The notes beneath the pieces were generated by a model that saw nothing but the letters and a program-made list of their open reading frames with translations, made no database searches and was not told where the DNA came from. From the NCBI GenBank assembly GCA_002715465.1, contig PAYY01000001.1:70102-134101 (forward strand): a stretch of 64,000 nucleotides of DNA, written 5' to 3'. Position numbers and translations under genes: made by a program. The stretch is from Fidelibacterota bacterium. GTDB taxonomy: Bacteria > Marinisomatota > Marinisomatia > Marinisomatales > S15-B10. How positions within the stretch are numbered: the stretch's first letter is position 1; every line of letters starts with the position of its first letter. This document shows, piece after piece, positions 1 to 9,948 of this stretch.

Positions 1-1
1 T

Positions 2-2971
2 ACCTCTGAAGTTGTAGAGGAAGCTTATACTCAAGTATCAACATATCTTGATTGGCAATTGCGTAAACGAGTCTCAATTATAATATATAACTCTCATAAT
101 GATTTTCAACAAACCAATATTGTTACAAGTTATATGCCAGAGGGTGTTGGAGGTGTTACAGAATTATTCAAAAATAGAATCGCATTGCCTTTTGAAGGTT
201 CTTATGAACAATTCAGGCATGTTATACACCATGAATTAGTACATGCTATGATAAATGATATGATATACGGAGGATCTGCACAAAGTATTGTTTCAAATAG
301 AGTTCAATTAACTCTACCACTATGGATGAATGAAGGGTTAGCTGAATATCTTTCAAGCCAATGGGATACCCGAGCGGATATGGTAATGAGAGATGTTGCT
401 GTACATGATAGGATACCAGCGGTGCCTGAACTCAATTATTTTATGGCTTATAAAGGGGGACAATCAGTTTGGAAGTTTATTGTAGAAAAATATGGTTGGC
501 AAAAAGTGGGAGAGATTTTTGCTCAATCTAAAAAAAGGCAGGATGTTCAGCGTGGTTTTCAAAAATCAATGGGTCTTGATTTTAATGATCTTACTGACCA
601 ATGGCATAAATATTTGAAAAAAGAATATTGGCCAGATGTAGCTGGTAGAGATGAAATTGAAGATTTTGCATTTCAGATAACTGACCACAAGAAATTAAAA
701 AACTTTTTTAATATTTCTCCTTCTCTTTCTCCAGATGGGAGCAAAATTGCACTTATTACTGATCGAAGTGGCTATTCAGATGTTATAACTATTTCATCAC
801 GGAATGGTGAAGTAATTAATACTTTAGTTAAGGGTAATAGAACGCCTGATTTTGAAGAATTGAAACTTTTGCAACCTGGAATTTCTTGGTCCCCTGATGG
901 AGAGAGGATTGTTTTAGCTACAAAAGCTGGAGGTAGAGATGCACTGTTTCTTATAAATGGTGAAAGTGGGAAAAGAGAAAAACTAACTTTTGATTTGGAT
1001 GGGATATTTACAGCAGCTTGGAGTCCAGATGGCAATAAGATAGCTTTTGTAGGTAATAAAGGAGAGGCTAGTGATATTTATATTTATAATATAGAGAATC
1101 AACATCTTGAAAATTTAACGGATGATATTTTTTCAGACTCAGAACCAACTTGGTCTCCTGATGGAAAAAAAATAGCTTTTGTTTCAGACAGAGGAGAGCA
1201 TCTAAAAACTCCAGCTAATTTTGATATTCATGAACATGACTATAGTCAGACGGACCTTTTCTTATTGGATTTAGAATCTCAAAAACTTAAGAGATTAACA
1301 AACACATCTCACAGTGAAAACTTTCCTGTTTTTGCAAATACTGTCAATATGCTTGCATATACTGCGGATGCATCGGGAGTATGGAATCTTCATTTATTAG
1401 ACCTTGATACAAATGAGTCGCGTCCAATAAGTAATGTTCTTACTGGGATCTTTCAACTAAGTTTGTCTAATGATGATCAGAAGCTTATTTTTTCAGCTTA
1501 CTCAGGCGTTGGTTGGGATATTTATTCAATCAGTAATCCCTTATCCCTTGATACAAAAGAAGTAAGACCTTCAAATTTTATTAAATCAGGAACATATGAG
1601 GATCCTTTGAAAATTTCTTTATTGGAAAAAGGTTCTATAGATAAAAGAATAGAGGTTGATTGGGCGGATAATGCTTTTGCTCGATGGATATTTGCTCCGG
1701 AATACAATCACTATAATGATGGTATTTACGATTCTACAAATGTTCAATCAATAGAACCCTTAGCAATTGCAAAGTATAAAGATAAAGATGGAACTTATCT
1801 GACTCAGAACTATAAGACTCGATTTACACTTGATTTAGTAAGTGGTCAAGCTATGTATAGCAACCTTTGGGGCGCTATGGGCACAACAGTCTTTGCTTTT
1901 AGTGACATTCTTGGAGATCATCGTGTATATGTTGGGAGTGAGATGGTTATGAATCTTGAGAATAGTGACTATTTTGTTCAATACAGTTACCTTAAACCAA
2001 GAAATGATTTAAACGTAGGTATTTATCATACTTCGAATGTTTTTGGATCTCAATGGAATTTTCTTAGATTGCGATATCTCCGAATGGATTTATCACTTTC
2101 CCGTCCAGTAAGTAGGTTCCAACGTTTTGGCGCTGGTCTTACTAATCATTTCGTGAACAATCGGGAGTATCTTTTAGTGGCATATAATCAATATTCGCTT
2201 TCATCAGATGAATCATTGAGACTTTTTTCTTATTCGCTTAATTGGACATATGATAATAGTCAATGGGGTTCAACTGGTCCATCTGATGGTTGGCGTGCTA
2301 ATGCTCAATTCACTCAAAGTTTAGCCATGCTCGGATATAAACTTGATTTTAAAACGCTGGTCCTTGATGCTAGGCGCTATTTTAGAGTTAGTAGGCTTTA
2401 TACATTTGCTTTCCGTGCGATAGGTGGATTTAGTTTAGGAGCAGATCCACAGCGTTTTTTTCTTGGCGGGACTCAAAATTGGTTGTTTGGAACAGGTTAT
2501 ACAAATGGAGAACGTGATAGAGCACGTTGGAATAATGATCAAGATGCAAATATTTGGGATAGTGGGAGCGGCAATTATTTAAAAGATTTATACTTTTCTA
2601 TATTTGTTTTGCCAGTTAGAGGAGCAAGATTGGTTGAAAGGCATGGTACAAAAGTTATATTAACTAATTATGAATTTCGGTTTCCATTTGTGAATTATTT
2701 AGCTCTTGGATTCCCGTTAAGAGTGATCCTTGGGAATATTCAAGGGGTTTTATTTGCTGATGCTGGAGCTGCTTGGGATGATAAATTTAATTTAATTAGA
2801 ACAAATAATGTTACGGGAGCAAGTGAATTCGATAATTTTATTAGTTCTTATGGTTTTGGTTTAAGGTTGAATATTGGCTACACTATTATACGTCTTGATG
2901 CGGCCAAAGACTATACTATGCAGGGTAGTTCTAAATGGCAGTACTATATTTCTTTGGGAACTGATTTATAA
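2..2971 (+). CDS. Peptidase MA-like / WD40-like propeller / outer-membrane barrel protein, 5' truncated
   Basis: The frame is open to the left edge from base 2, so the N-terminus (probably with a signal peptide) lies outside the window; the TTG at 59 is only the first possible start inside it. Counting from that TTG, HELVH (residues 58-62) and NEGLAEY (91-97) give the zinc ligands of a gluzincin peptidase. Residues ~215-500 carry repeated SPDG..IAF units, the signature of TolB/PD40 beta-propeller blades. The last ~370 residues are rich in alternating aromatic and polar strands and look like an Omp85/surface-antigen barrel. The inferred product is an outer-membrane protein with a periplasmic peptidase and propeller; the substrate is unknown. 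Two relatives with the same architecture occur in this window (23553-26435 and 45991-48900). The peptidase and propeller are clear; the barrel is inferred. Confidence 0.8.
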   Translation, partial: TSEVVEEAYTQVSTYLDWQLRKRVSIIIYNSHNDFQQTNIVTSYMPEGVGGVTELFKNRIALPFEGSYEQFRHVIHHELVHAMINDMIYGGSAQSIVSNRVQLTLPLWMNEGLAEYLSSQWDTRADMVMRDVAVHDRIPAVPELNYFMAYKGGQSVWKFIVEKYGWQKVGEIFAQSKKRQDVQRGFQKSMGLDFNDLTDQWHKYLKKEYWPDVAGRDEIEDFAFQITDHKKLKNFFNISPSLSPDGSKIALITDRSGYSDVITISSRNGEVINTLVKGNRTPDFEELKLLQPGISWSPDGERIVLATKAGGRDALFLINGESGKREKLTFDLDGIFTAAWSPDGNKIAFVGNKGEASDIYIYNIENQHLENLTDDIFSDSEPTWSPDGKKIAFVSDRGEHLKTPANFDIHEHDYSQTDLFLLDLESQKLKRLTNTSHSENFPVFANTVNMLAYTADASGVWNLHLLDLDTNESRPISNVLTGIFQLSLSNDDQKLIFSAYSGVGWDIYSISNPLSLDTKEVRPSNFIKSGTYEDPLKISLLEKGSIDKRIEVDWADNAFARWIFAPEYNHYNDGIYDSTNVQSIEPLAIAKYKDKDGTYLTQNYKTRFTLDLVSGQAMYSNLWGAMGTTVFAFSDILGDHRVYVGSEMVMNLENSDYFVQYSYLKPRNDLNVGIYHTSNVFGSQWNFLRLRYLRMDLSLSRPVSRFQRFGAGLTNHFVNNREYLLVAYNQYSLSSDESLRLFSYSLNWTYDNSQWGSTGPSDGWRANAQFTQSLAMLGYKLDFKTLVLDARRYFRVSRLYTFAFRAIGGFSLGADPQRFFLGGTQNWLFGTGYTNGERDRARWNNDQDANIWDSGSGNYLKDLYFSIFVLPVRGARLVERHGTKVILTNYEFRFPFVNYLALGFPLRVILGNIQGVLFADAGAAWDDKFNLIRTNNVTGASEFDNFISSYGFGLRLNIGYTIIRLDAAKDYTMQGSSKWQYYISLGTDL

Positions 2972-3041
2972 TATTCTATTTGACTTTGAATAAATCTTTG
3001 ATTTCCATCAGGGAAAGTATCAGTTTAATTATGTTTGTGTG

Positions 3042-4388
3042 ATGGCAAAGGTTTCAAATAAAAACATTTTTTTGTGTTCAGAGTGTGGTAATGATTATTT
3101 AAAGTGGCATGGAAAATGTCCTAATTGTAAAAAATGGGGAACTTTGAATGAAATTAATATTCATTCTGACTCAACTAGATATTCTTCTAATAGGTATAAT
3201 TTAGATGTAGCTCCACTCAGTAAGTTTTCGAAAAATTTTCAATCAACAAAAACATTTACAGCTATTCCTGAATTCGACCGTGTACTTGGTGGTGGCATCT
3301 TTACAGGAGCAATGATTTTACTTGGAGGTAGTCCAGGAATAGGTAAATCAACACTTGCTCTACAAGTTGCGGGATCTTTGGATGGATCAATTCTTTATAT
3401 TTCTGCTGAAGAGAGTCTAGAACAGATTGGTTTACGTGGAAAACGTCTTAAAATTAAAGAAAATAATGTGTCAATAATTTCAGAAAACCGCTGGGAATTA
3501 ATTGAAAAGCAAATAATTGAATTAAAACCTTCTTATGTAATCATAGATTCTATTCAAACTATTTTTTCAGAATTTAATGACGGACATCCTGGTACCATCA
3601 GTCAAGTACGGGAATGTGGTCAAAAAATCTTAGATATATGTAAATCAAGATACATAAGTGTCATAATTATTGCACATGTTACTAAAGAAGGAATAATTGC
3701 TGGACCAAGGATGCTAGAACATATGGTAGATACTATACTGTTTCTTGAAGGAGATTCAAGGAATGATTATCGACTTCTTAGATCTTACAAGAATAGATTT
3801 GGTGCTACTAATGAAGTTGGTGTTTTTGAGATGAGTGGAGAGGGATTAAAGTCTGTTGAGAATCCATCGAAAATTTTTTTATCAGAAAGGCAACTTAATG
3901 CTCCCGGTTCAACGGTGTTTCCATCTATGGAAGGCTCTAGACCAATTCTTGTTGAAGTTCAAGCTCTTGTTTCAAATAGCAGTTTTTCAACACCCCAAAG
4001 GAATGTAACGGGTTTTGATCTAAATAGACTCTCTATGCTTGTAGCAGTATTAGAAAAGCGTCTAAATATATCGGTTAGTGCTGATGATATATTTATAAAT
4101 ATAGTAGGAGGAATGAACATTAATGAACCTGCAGCAGATATGGCTATTATAGCAGCAATTGCATCTAGTAAAAAAAATGTTTTTATCAATGCTGAAACTA
4201 TTTTACTGGGTGAAATTGGTTTGTCTGGAGAACTAAGGTCATTAAATGGCATTGAGAGTCGACTTAAAGAATCGAACCGATTAGGTTTCAAAAGAGCTAT
4301 AGTTCCAAAAAAAGGTGAGAAAAGTATTGAAGGTATGAAAGAGATTGTTTGTAAGACAGTTTCTGAAGCTTTTGATTCCATCTTTTGA
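3042..4388 (+). CDS. radA: DNA repair protein RadA (Sms)
   Basis: RadA is a hexameric ATP-driven helicase that promotes branch migration during recombinational repair. Counting from a possible GTG at 3039, a C4 zinc finger uses C13, C16, C27 and C30. A Walker A motif (GGSPGIGKST, ~96-105) follows, then the RadA-specific KNRFG motif at ~251-255, and a Lon-protease-like C-terminal domain with GEIGLSGELR. The ATG at 3042 is the more likely start, giving 448 residues, the usual family length. It stands between the barrel protein and tgt with short gaps, so it may share a transcript with tgt. Identification is secure. Confidence 0.96.
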   Translation: MAKVSNKNIFLCSECGNDYLKWHGKCPNCKKWGTLNEINIHSDSTRYSSNRYNLDVAPLSKFSKNFQSTKTFTAIPEFDRVLGGGIFTGAMILLGGSPGIGKSTLALQVAGSLDGSILYISAEESLEQIGLRGKRLKIKENNVSIISENRWELIEKQIIELKPSYVIIDSIQTIFSEFNDGHPGTISQVRECGQKILDICKSRYISVIIIAHVTKEGIIAGPRMLEHMVDTILFLEGDSRNDYRLLRSYKNRFGATNEVGVFEMSGEGLKSVENPSKIFLSERQLNAPGSTVFPSMEGSRPILVEVQALVSNSSFSTPQRNVTGFDLNRLSMLVAVLEKRLNISVSADDIFINIVGGMNINEPAADMAIIAAIASSKKNVFINAETILLGEIGLSGELRSLNGIESRLKESNRLGFKRAIVPKKGEKSIEGMKEIVCKTVSEAFDSIF

Positions 4389-4425
4389 TTTATTACACTT
4401 CTAGAATAAACAATCTAAAGTAATA

Positions 4426-5556
4426 ATGACATATAAAGTAATTAAGAAAGACTCAAATAGCTCAGCTCGCATGGGTTTACTGAAAACTTTTCGTGGGGAA
4501 ATAAATACACCTGCATTCATGCCTATTGGAACTTATGGTGCTGTAAAAACTTTATCCCCAAAGGATCTTAAGGAAATCGGTGCGGAAATAATTCTAAGCA
4601 ATACATATCACTTATATCTCCGTCCTGGTTTGGAAATAATTAACCAGGCAAAGGGCTTAAACAGTTTTATGGGTTGGAGAAAACCAATCCTTACAGACAG
4701 TGGAGGATTTCAAGTTTTTAGTCTTGCCAAATTAGGGAAAATAAATGATGAAGGTGTCCTATTTAAATCAGCATTGGATGGCTCCGAACATTTTTTAACC
4801 CCCGAATTATCGATGGAAATTCAATTAACACTTGGTAGTGATATTATTATGTCCTTTGACGAATGTGTTCCAGGAAACGCAAATAGAAAAATAGTTGAAA
4901 AAGCTGTAAAAAGAACAACGACTTGGACTAGAAAGTGTCATAATTATCTAAGAGTAAATAATGCTCTTTTGTCTTCAGGTCCACTTTTTTTCCCTATTAT
5001 TCAAGGAGGAACTGATAAGATATTAAGGAGTGAAAGTCTTGATAGAATTTTACCGTATTCTGATAGCGGTATAGCAATTGGTGGTCTAGCAGTTGGTGAA
5101 AATAAAGATAAAATGTTTGAAATAGTGGAAAAAATGGATAAAGATATACCTCAAGATAAACTTCGTTATTTGATGGGAGTTGGGAAGCCAGAAGATATCT
5201 TAAGGGCGGTATCTTTAGGAATTGATCTTTTTGATTGTGTAATTCCAACTAGAAATGCAAGAAATGGACAACTCTTTACATGGACAGGTAGATTAAATAT
5301 TTTAAACAGTAAATTTTCTAATGATTTCCTTCCTATATGTGATCATTGTAATTGTTATACCTGTAGCACATTTAGTCGCTCTTATATTCGACATTTATTC
5401 AAACTGAATGATGTGCTTGGTCTCCATCTTGCGACACTGCATAATGTAAAGTTTTATTTAGATTTAATGAGAAAAATACGTCATGAAATAAGAAAAGATA
5501 CTTTTGCAAACTGGTCAAAATTTATATTTTCTGATTTGATTGGATCTAGAAACTAA
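4426..5556 (+). CDS. tgt: Queuine/preQ1 tRNA-ribosyltransferase
   Basis: This enzyme exchanges guanine-34 of GUN-anticodon tRNAs for preQ1 on the way to queuosine. DSGGFQVFSL begins with the general-base Asp (D91). The PTRNARNG motif follows the probable nucleophile Asp (~270). The structural zinc site is complete: C308, C310, C313 and H339 in the pattern C-x-C-x2-C-x25-H. Length (376 residues) is normal for a bacterial Tgt. The tRNA-Asn(GTT) gene at 17826 encodes a natural substrate. No queA or queC-F genes are present in the window. The gene starts 37 bases after radA. Confidence 0.97.
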   Translation: MTYKVIKKDSNSSARMGLLKTFRGEINTPAFMPIGTYGAVKTLSPKDLKEIGAEIILSNTYHLYLRPGLEIINQAKGLNSFMGWRKPILTDSGGFQVFSLAKLGKINDEGVLFKSALDGSEHFLTPELSMEIQLTLGSDIIMSFDECVPGNANRKIVEKAVKRTTTWTRKCHNYLRVNNALLSSGPLFFPIIQGGTDKILRSESLDRILPYSDSGIAIGGLAVGENKDKMFEIVEKMDKDIPQDKLRYLMGVGKPEDILRAVSLGIDLFDCVIPTRNARNGQLFTWTGRLNILNSKFSNDFLPICDHCNCYTCSTFSRSYIRHLFKLNDVLGLHLATLHNVKFYLDLMRKIRHEIRKDTFANWSKFIFSDLIGSRN

Positions 5557-5695
5557 CGGTTTTATGAGAAATGTGGTTCTTATATCTATTTTGTGGATGA
5601 TAAGGGGGAGGTATTATATTTTTCTGGGTAAAAAGCTAAAATTTAATCTTCATATCTAAACATATAAGGTTAGATTGATCTGAAGTAGAGTCAGA

Positions 5696-6775
5696 TTAGG
5701 AAGGTTTATCATTAGATACAAAGTATGATAAAACATTAGAAGGATTTTGCTCAGCTATTGCTTCCCAACCTGTATTGAGCCATCCTTTTTTGAAACTATT
5801 ACTATTATCTTCTTCTTTATCTAAATAACCTTTCATTACATTGTGACCTCTAACACCTAAAAATCCATAATTACCATTTTTAACTTGATTTCCTTCATCA
5901 TCAATAATTGACATTTCACATATATTAAGTGGTTGTCCTATTGGTATAAACCCATTTGAAAGATTATTATCTTTCAAATTAAAACTAGCGAAACCTGATA
6001 GTTCAGGAATAAAAAAACCTGGGACGCCTATATTTTCCTGATATGAGTTGTGAGGCTTCAATAAAAACTCAGAGTTTTTTACTAAGTGATTATCATATGA
6101 GAAGAAAACTTTAGTTGATAAACCAGTTCCTAGATTGATTTGGCATCCTGAATATAAACCACTCATTATGGTACTAGATAGATTTAGTAAGTCATTAGTT
6201 TTTTCAGAACAACCGATTATATCTTTGTCAGATAATCTAAAATATGAAGAAATGGCCATTCCACTAACCATTAGATTATAATGTGATAATAAAACATTCT
6301 TTCCAAAATTATTATCTAGTATTAAACATTCGTCTGAAAGCTTTGATTTTTTTCCAATCTGAACTTTGTTTGATTCTTGTGCAATTGTCTTATCAAAAAG
6401 AGATGGGTCAGTAAAAAATTCTGATTCTATTTCATCGTTATTTAAGTTTACAGTAGCGCCAACTTCCCAAATACCAAAAATTTGGATTAAAGATCTAAAC
6501 TTTCCGTTATAGTTCATGTTGACTCTATCTCCAAAACTGACTTTTTCTTTCCGAAGAAAATTTGCACATTTACATACTTGATGGAAAAAATCAATAAAGG
6601 ATATTTGAGACCATTTATTATTTTCATTGATATTTAAGAAAGTACGGTTACCATATCGTTGGACTTGAGAGTCAAGCAATGATCTGATACTGGGATATGG
6701 TATCATTATTTCTGATGAAGGTACGTCACTGATTGATTGAGCTGATTCTACATTAGACATAAGTTTAATATCCAT
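5696..6775 (-). CDS. Degenerate ANL-superfamily (acyl-CoA synthetase-like) protein, probably catalytically inactive
   Basis: The 359 residues follow the fold order of acyl-CoA synthetases: an N-terminal segment resembling the family around YGNRTFL, the LSHYNLMVSG segment that normally follows the phosphate loop, GQPLNICEMSIIDDEGN, GFLGVRGHNVMKGYLD, and GWLNTGWEA. The key residues are gone. The TSGTTGKPKG phosphate loop before LSHYNL is deleted and replaced by NNFGKN. The ATP-ribose Asp of the GW..TGD motif is Trp. The mobile C-terminal domain with the catalytic Lys is absent; the protein stops about 20 residues after that motif. The frame is nevertheless intact from an ATG. It is transcribed alone, opposite to its neighbours. 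It could be a non-catalytic acyl- or nucleotide-binding paralogue or an old decaying gene. Function unknown. Confidence 0.7.
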   Translation of the reverse strand: MDIKLMSNVESAQSISDVPSSEIMIPYPSIRSLLDSQVQRYGNRTFLNINENNKWSQISFIDFFHQVCKCANFLRKEKVSFGDRVNMNYNGKFRSLIQIFGIWEVGATVNLNNDEIESEFFTDPSLFDKTIAQESNKVQIGKKSKLSDECLILDNNFGKNVLLSHYNLMVSGMAISSYFRLSDKDIIGCSEKTNDLLNLSSTIMSGLYSGCQINLGTGLSTKVFFSYDNHLVKNSEFLLKPHNSYQENIGVPGFFIPELSGFASFNLKDNNLSNGFIPIGQPLNICEMSIIDDEGNQVKNGNYGFLGVRGHNVMKGYLDKEEDNSNSFKKGWLNTGWEAIAEQNPSNVLSYFVSNDKPS

Positions 6776-7015
6776 ATTAATAATCTATGAAATCCTAATG
6801 TAGAATTTCATAGAATTGCTCAAAAAAATCTAGATATTCATTACTTATATTTTATTATGATAGACTAATTTCTTACTTAGTATTAATTCATAAATGATAA
6901 CATTCCTTTTTCTATCATAAGTACATTATGTAAGATTTACTATGAGGGTTATAATGGGAAACAATATCGAATGAATTGAATTAAGTTCACAAAAGAACTA
7001 TTTAGGACAAGATTA

Positions 7016-7987
7016 ATGAAAAATAAAAAATTCAAAACTATCCTTCAAACGACTGGCGAGACACCTGTAATAAAGTTAAATAAAATTGGGAAAGATTATG
7101 ATTGCACTTTTTATGTTAAATGTGAATTTTTTAATCCTGGTGGATCTGTAAAAGATCGAATTGGAGTAAGGATGGTTGAAAGAGCTGAAAGTTCTGGAAA
7201 AATTAAACCTGGAGACACTTTAATTGAACCTACTTCAGGAAACACAGGTATTGGGATTGCACTATCGGCAGCTGTTAAAGGTTATCGGATGATTATAACT
7301 ATGCCTGAAAAAATGAGTAAAGAAAAAGAGGTGGTTCTTAAAGCACTAGGAGCCCAAATAATACGAACACCTTCGGATGCTGCTTGGGATGATCCAAAAA
7401 GCCATATTGGAGTAGCAAAGGAATTAAATAAAAAAATACCTAATTCTCATATTTTGGATCAATATTCTAATCCTGACAACCCAAATACTCATTATAATTT
7501 TACTGCTGAAGAAATATTAACTCAATTTGGTGATGAATTGAAAATGGTAGTTATGGGAGTTGGTACTGGTGGGACAATTACTGGTATTGCAACAAAATTA
7601 AAAGAGAAACGTTCAGATATATTTATAGTTGGAGCAGATCCAGAGGGCTCAATACTTGGTGGAGGAAATGAAATTAGCTCCTATTTTGTTGAAGGAATAG
7701 GTTACGATTTTTTTCCTGATGTTTTAAATAATAGTCTAATAGACAAATACGTTAAGACAAATGATAATGATTCTTTTCTTATGGCACGTCGTTTAATAAA
7801 AGAAGAGGGCTTATTAATTGGTGGGTCTAGCGGTTCAGCTATTTGTGCTGCTCTTCAAGCTTCTACATTCCTAAAAAAAGGTGATGTTTGCTTAGTAATT
7901 TTGCCTGATTCAATTAGAAACTATCTTAGCAAATTTGTAGATGATGAATGGATGACAAAAAAAGGTTTTTTGAAAAGAAATCAATAA
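7016..7987 (+). CDS. Cystathionine beta-synthase, catalytic core only
   Basis: A PLP enzyme of fold type II that would condense serine (or O-acetylserine) with homocysteine to cystathionine. NPGGSVKDR carries the PLP lysine K46, and TSGNTG (73-78) binds the substrate carboxylate. It resembles the eukaryotic-type CBS core more than Cys[28 protein letters not shown] and the ending [18 protein letters not shown] are typical CBS segments. There is no heme-binding N-terminus and no C-terminal CBS (Bateman) regulatory pair; 323 residues is the bare core. The next gene encodes a cystathionine gamma-lyase, which supports transsulfuration from homocysteine to cysteine. A cysteine synthase activity cannot be excluded. 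Confidence 0.88.
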   Translation: MKNKKFKTILQTTGETPVIKLNKIGKDYDCTFYVKCEFFNPGGSVKDRIGVRMVERAESSGKIKPGDTLIEPTSGNTGIGIALSAAVKGYRMIITMPEKMSKEKEVVLKALGAQIIRTPSDAAWDDPKSHIGVAKELNKKIPNSHILDQYSNPDNPNTHYNFTAEEILTQFGDELKMVVMGVGTGGTITGIATKLKEKRSDIFIVGADPEGSILGGGNEISSYFVEGIGYDFFPDVLNNSLIDKYVKTNDNDSFLMARRLIKEEGLLIGGSSGSAICAALQASTFLKKGDVCLVILPDSIRNYLSKFVDDEWMTKKGFLKRNQ

Positions 7988-8069
7988 GTTTTTTATAAAA
8001 AAATTTTAAATAACTATAATATTCTATATCTAAGAAAATTATTTTTTAATTTATATAAAAGGAGTTTTC

Positions 8070-9212
8070 ATGAAGTTTGATACTAAGATTGTAAGAGCAG
8101 AGATCAAACCTGATTCAACAACTGGTTCTATAGTTCCGCCAATTTATCAAACAGCTACTTATGTTTTACCTGAAGTAGGTATAGATAAAGGATTTGATTA
8201 CACACGCTCAGCTAATCCGACTAGACAAATACTAGAAGAATATCTCGCAATTATAGAAGGCGGAAAATTTGGAATATGTTTTTCGAGTGGAATGTCTGCT
8301 GTTGACAGTTGTTTAAAAGTATTAAACCCTGGAGATCACATTATTTGTTCTGATGACGTTTATGGAGGTGTTTCTAGACACTTCAATAGAATTTTGACTA
8401 AGTATGGTTTATTATTTACATATGTGGATTCAACAGAGTCTATTAATGTAAAAAATGCTGTTCGTCCTAATACTAAGATGTTATGGATAGAAACTCCAAC
8501 TAATCCTTTACTTAAGATAACTGATTTACATGCAATTGGTGAAATCGCAAAAGAAAATCAACTTTTATTCTGCGTAGATTCGACATTTTCAACACCTGTT
8601 TTTCTGAGACCTCTTGAATTTGGTGCTGATATGGTTGTTCATAGTACTACGAAATATATTAGTGGTCACAATCAGATTATCGGTGGTGCTATTATTACAA
8701 ATAGTATGGAGCTTTATGATGAAATGAAGTTTATTCAAAAAACTATCGGAGCAGTTCCAAGTCCTTTTGATTGTTGGCTTACACTAATGGGTGCTAAGAC
8801 ACTTCATCTAAGAATGGAAAAACATGCTAAAAATGCTCAAATCATAGCTGAGTTTCTTGAGTCCCATCCTAAAGTTTTGAATATTACTTTCCCTGGTCTT
8901 ATATCTCATCCCCAACATGAAATTGCCAAGGATCAAATGAATGGATATAGTGGCATGATTTGTTTTGAACTTAAAGGAGGAATTGAAGCAGGTAGAAAAT
9001 TGATGAATAATGTTCGATTATGTGCTTTAGCTGAAAGCCTTGGTGCTGTAGAAACTATGATAACTCATCCAGCAACGATGACGCATGTTGACGTTCCATC
9101 AGATGAAAGGAATGCCAGAGGTTTGACAGATGGATTAGTTCGTTTATCTATTGGGATTGAAGATCCAAGAGATATACTAAATGATTTGAGTATAGCATTA
9201 AATGAGATTTAG
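8070..9212 (+). CDS. Cystathionine gamma-lyase / gamma-synthase family PLP enzyme
   Basis: Cys/Met-metabolism PLP enzyme (fold type I), 380 residues. The PLP lysine is K195 in HSTTKYISGH; TRSANPTR, SSGMSAVDS, ETPTNPLL and VDSTFSTP are the standard family motifs, and SLGAVETMITHPATMTH is typical of the C-terminal half. A strong ribosome-binding site (AAGGAG) lies 8 bases before the ATG. Placement directly after a CBS-type gene argues for cystathionine gamma-lyase, releasing cysteine, 2-oxobutyrate and ammonia. Motifs alone do not separate it from MetB. The 82-base gap to the upstream gene shows no terminator. Confidence 0.9.
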   Translation: MKFDTKIVRAEIKPDSTTGSIVPPIYQTATYVLPEVGIDKGFDYTRSANPTRQILEEYLAIIEGGKFGICFSSGMSAVDSCLKVLNPGDHIICSDDVYGGVSRHFNRILTKYGLLFTYVDSTESINVKNAVRPNTKMLWIETPTNPLLKITDLHAIGEIAKENQLLFCVDSTFSTPVFLRPLEFGADMVVHSTTKYISGHNQIIGGAIITNSMELYDEMKFIQKTIGAVPSPFDCWLTLMGAKTLHLRMEKHAKNAQIIAEFLESHPKVLNITFPGLISHPQHEIAKDQMNGYSGMICFELKGGIEAGRKLMNNVRLCALAESLGAVETMITHPATMTHVDVPSDERNARGLTDGLVRLSIGIEDPRDILNDLSIALNEI

Positions 9213-9243
9213 GTCAAATTTTTATTAAAGATTAAAGTGCCAA

Positions 9244-9948
9244 ATGAAAATAGATGGTCCTCTTCATGATGCAGTTTTTATAAAAAGATTAAACCGTTTT
9301 CTTACTTTAATAGATATTGGTGGAAAAATTTTTGAAAGTCATCTTCCTGACTCTGGTCGTCTCAGTGAGTTATTAATTCCAGGTTCAGAGTTAAAAGTTC
9401 GTTATATTGATACTAAATTATTAAAAAGAAAAACATCATGGACGACTTTGATGGTAAAAAAACATAAACAATGGATCTCTATTGATTCTACTTTGCCAAA
9501 CAGATTCGTAAAATATCTCTTAGAGAAAAAAAGCCTTCCCCAATTTAAAGATTATGAATTGAAAAGACCGGAAGTTGTGGTAGGGAAACACAGGTTTGAT
9601 TTTCTTTTGGAAAAGTTAGGAAAACCTTTCTATTTAGAGGTAAAGTCAGTTACCTTTGTTGAAAAAAGTTTAGCTAGGTTTCCTGATGCTATAACGGAGC
9701 GAGGGATGAAGCATGCCAATTTTTTAGCTCAGATGTCTGAAAAAGGGAACAAGGCGGGAATTCTTTTTGTATGTCAAAGGTCGGATGCACAAAGTTTTCG
9801 TCCTATGTGGAATAGGGATCCAAAATTTTCACAGGCTTTACTTTTAGCTGAGAAAGCTGGTGTTCAGATTAATGTTATTGTTACAAAAATAACTCCAACT
9901 TCAATTAATTATTATAAAGAGATCTCTTATGATCTAGAGCCTTTTTGA
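9244..9948 (+). CDS. sfsA: SfsA family DNA-binding/nuclease-like protein
   Basis: SfsA homologue of standard length (234 residues), named for stimulation of sugar fermentation genes in E. coli. It has an N-terminal OB-like part with HLPDSGRLSELL and a PD-(D/E)xK-like core with RFDFLL (Asp) and YLEVKSV (Glu and Lys). FPDAITERGMKH and LFVCQRSDAQSFRP are conserved blocks of the family. The stop overlaps the TTG of the next gene in the sequence TTGA. The molecular role of the family is poorly understood. Confidence 0.93.
   Translation: MKIDGPLHDAVFIKRLNRFLTLIDIGGKIFESHLPDSGRLSELLIPGSELKVRYIDTKLLKRKTSWTTLMVKKHKQWISIDSTLPNRFVKYLLEKKSLPQFKDYELKRPEVVVGKHRFDFLLEKLGKPFYLEVKSVTFVEKSLARFPDAITERGMKHANFLAQMSEKGNKAGILFVCQRSDAQSFRPMWNRDPKFSQALLLAEKAGVQINVIVTKITPTSINYYKEISYDLEPF

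Noticed and set aside
6776..7015. SAM or other sulfur riboswitch before the cystathionine beta-synthase gene
   Set aside because: The leader is AT-rich with no recognisable aptamer core or strong terminator hairpin.
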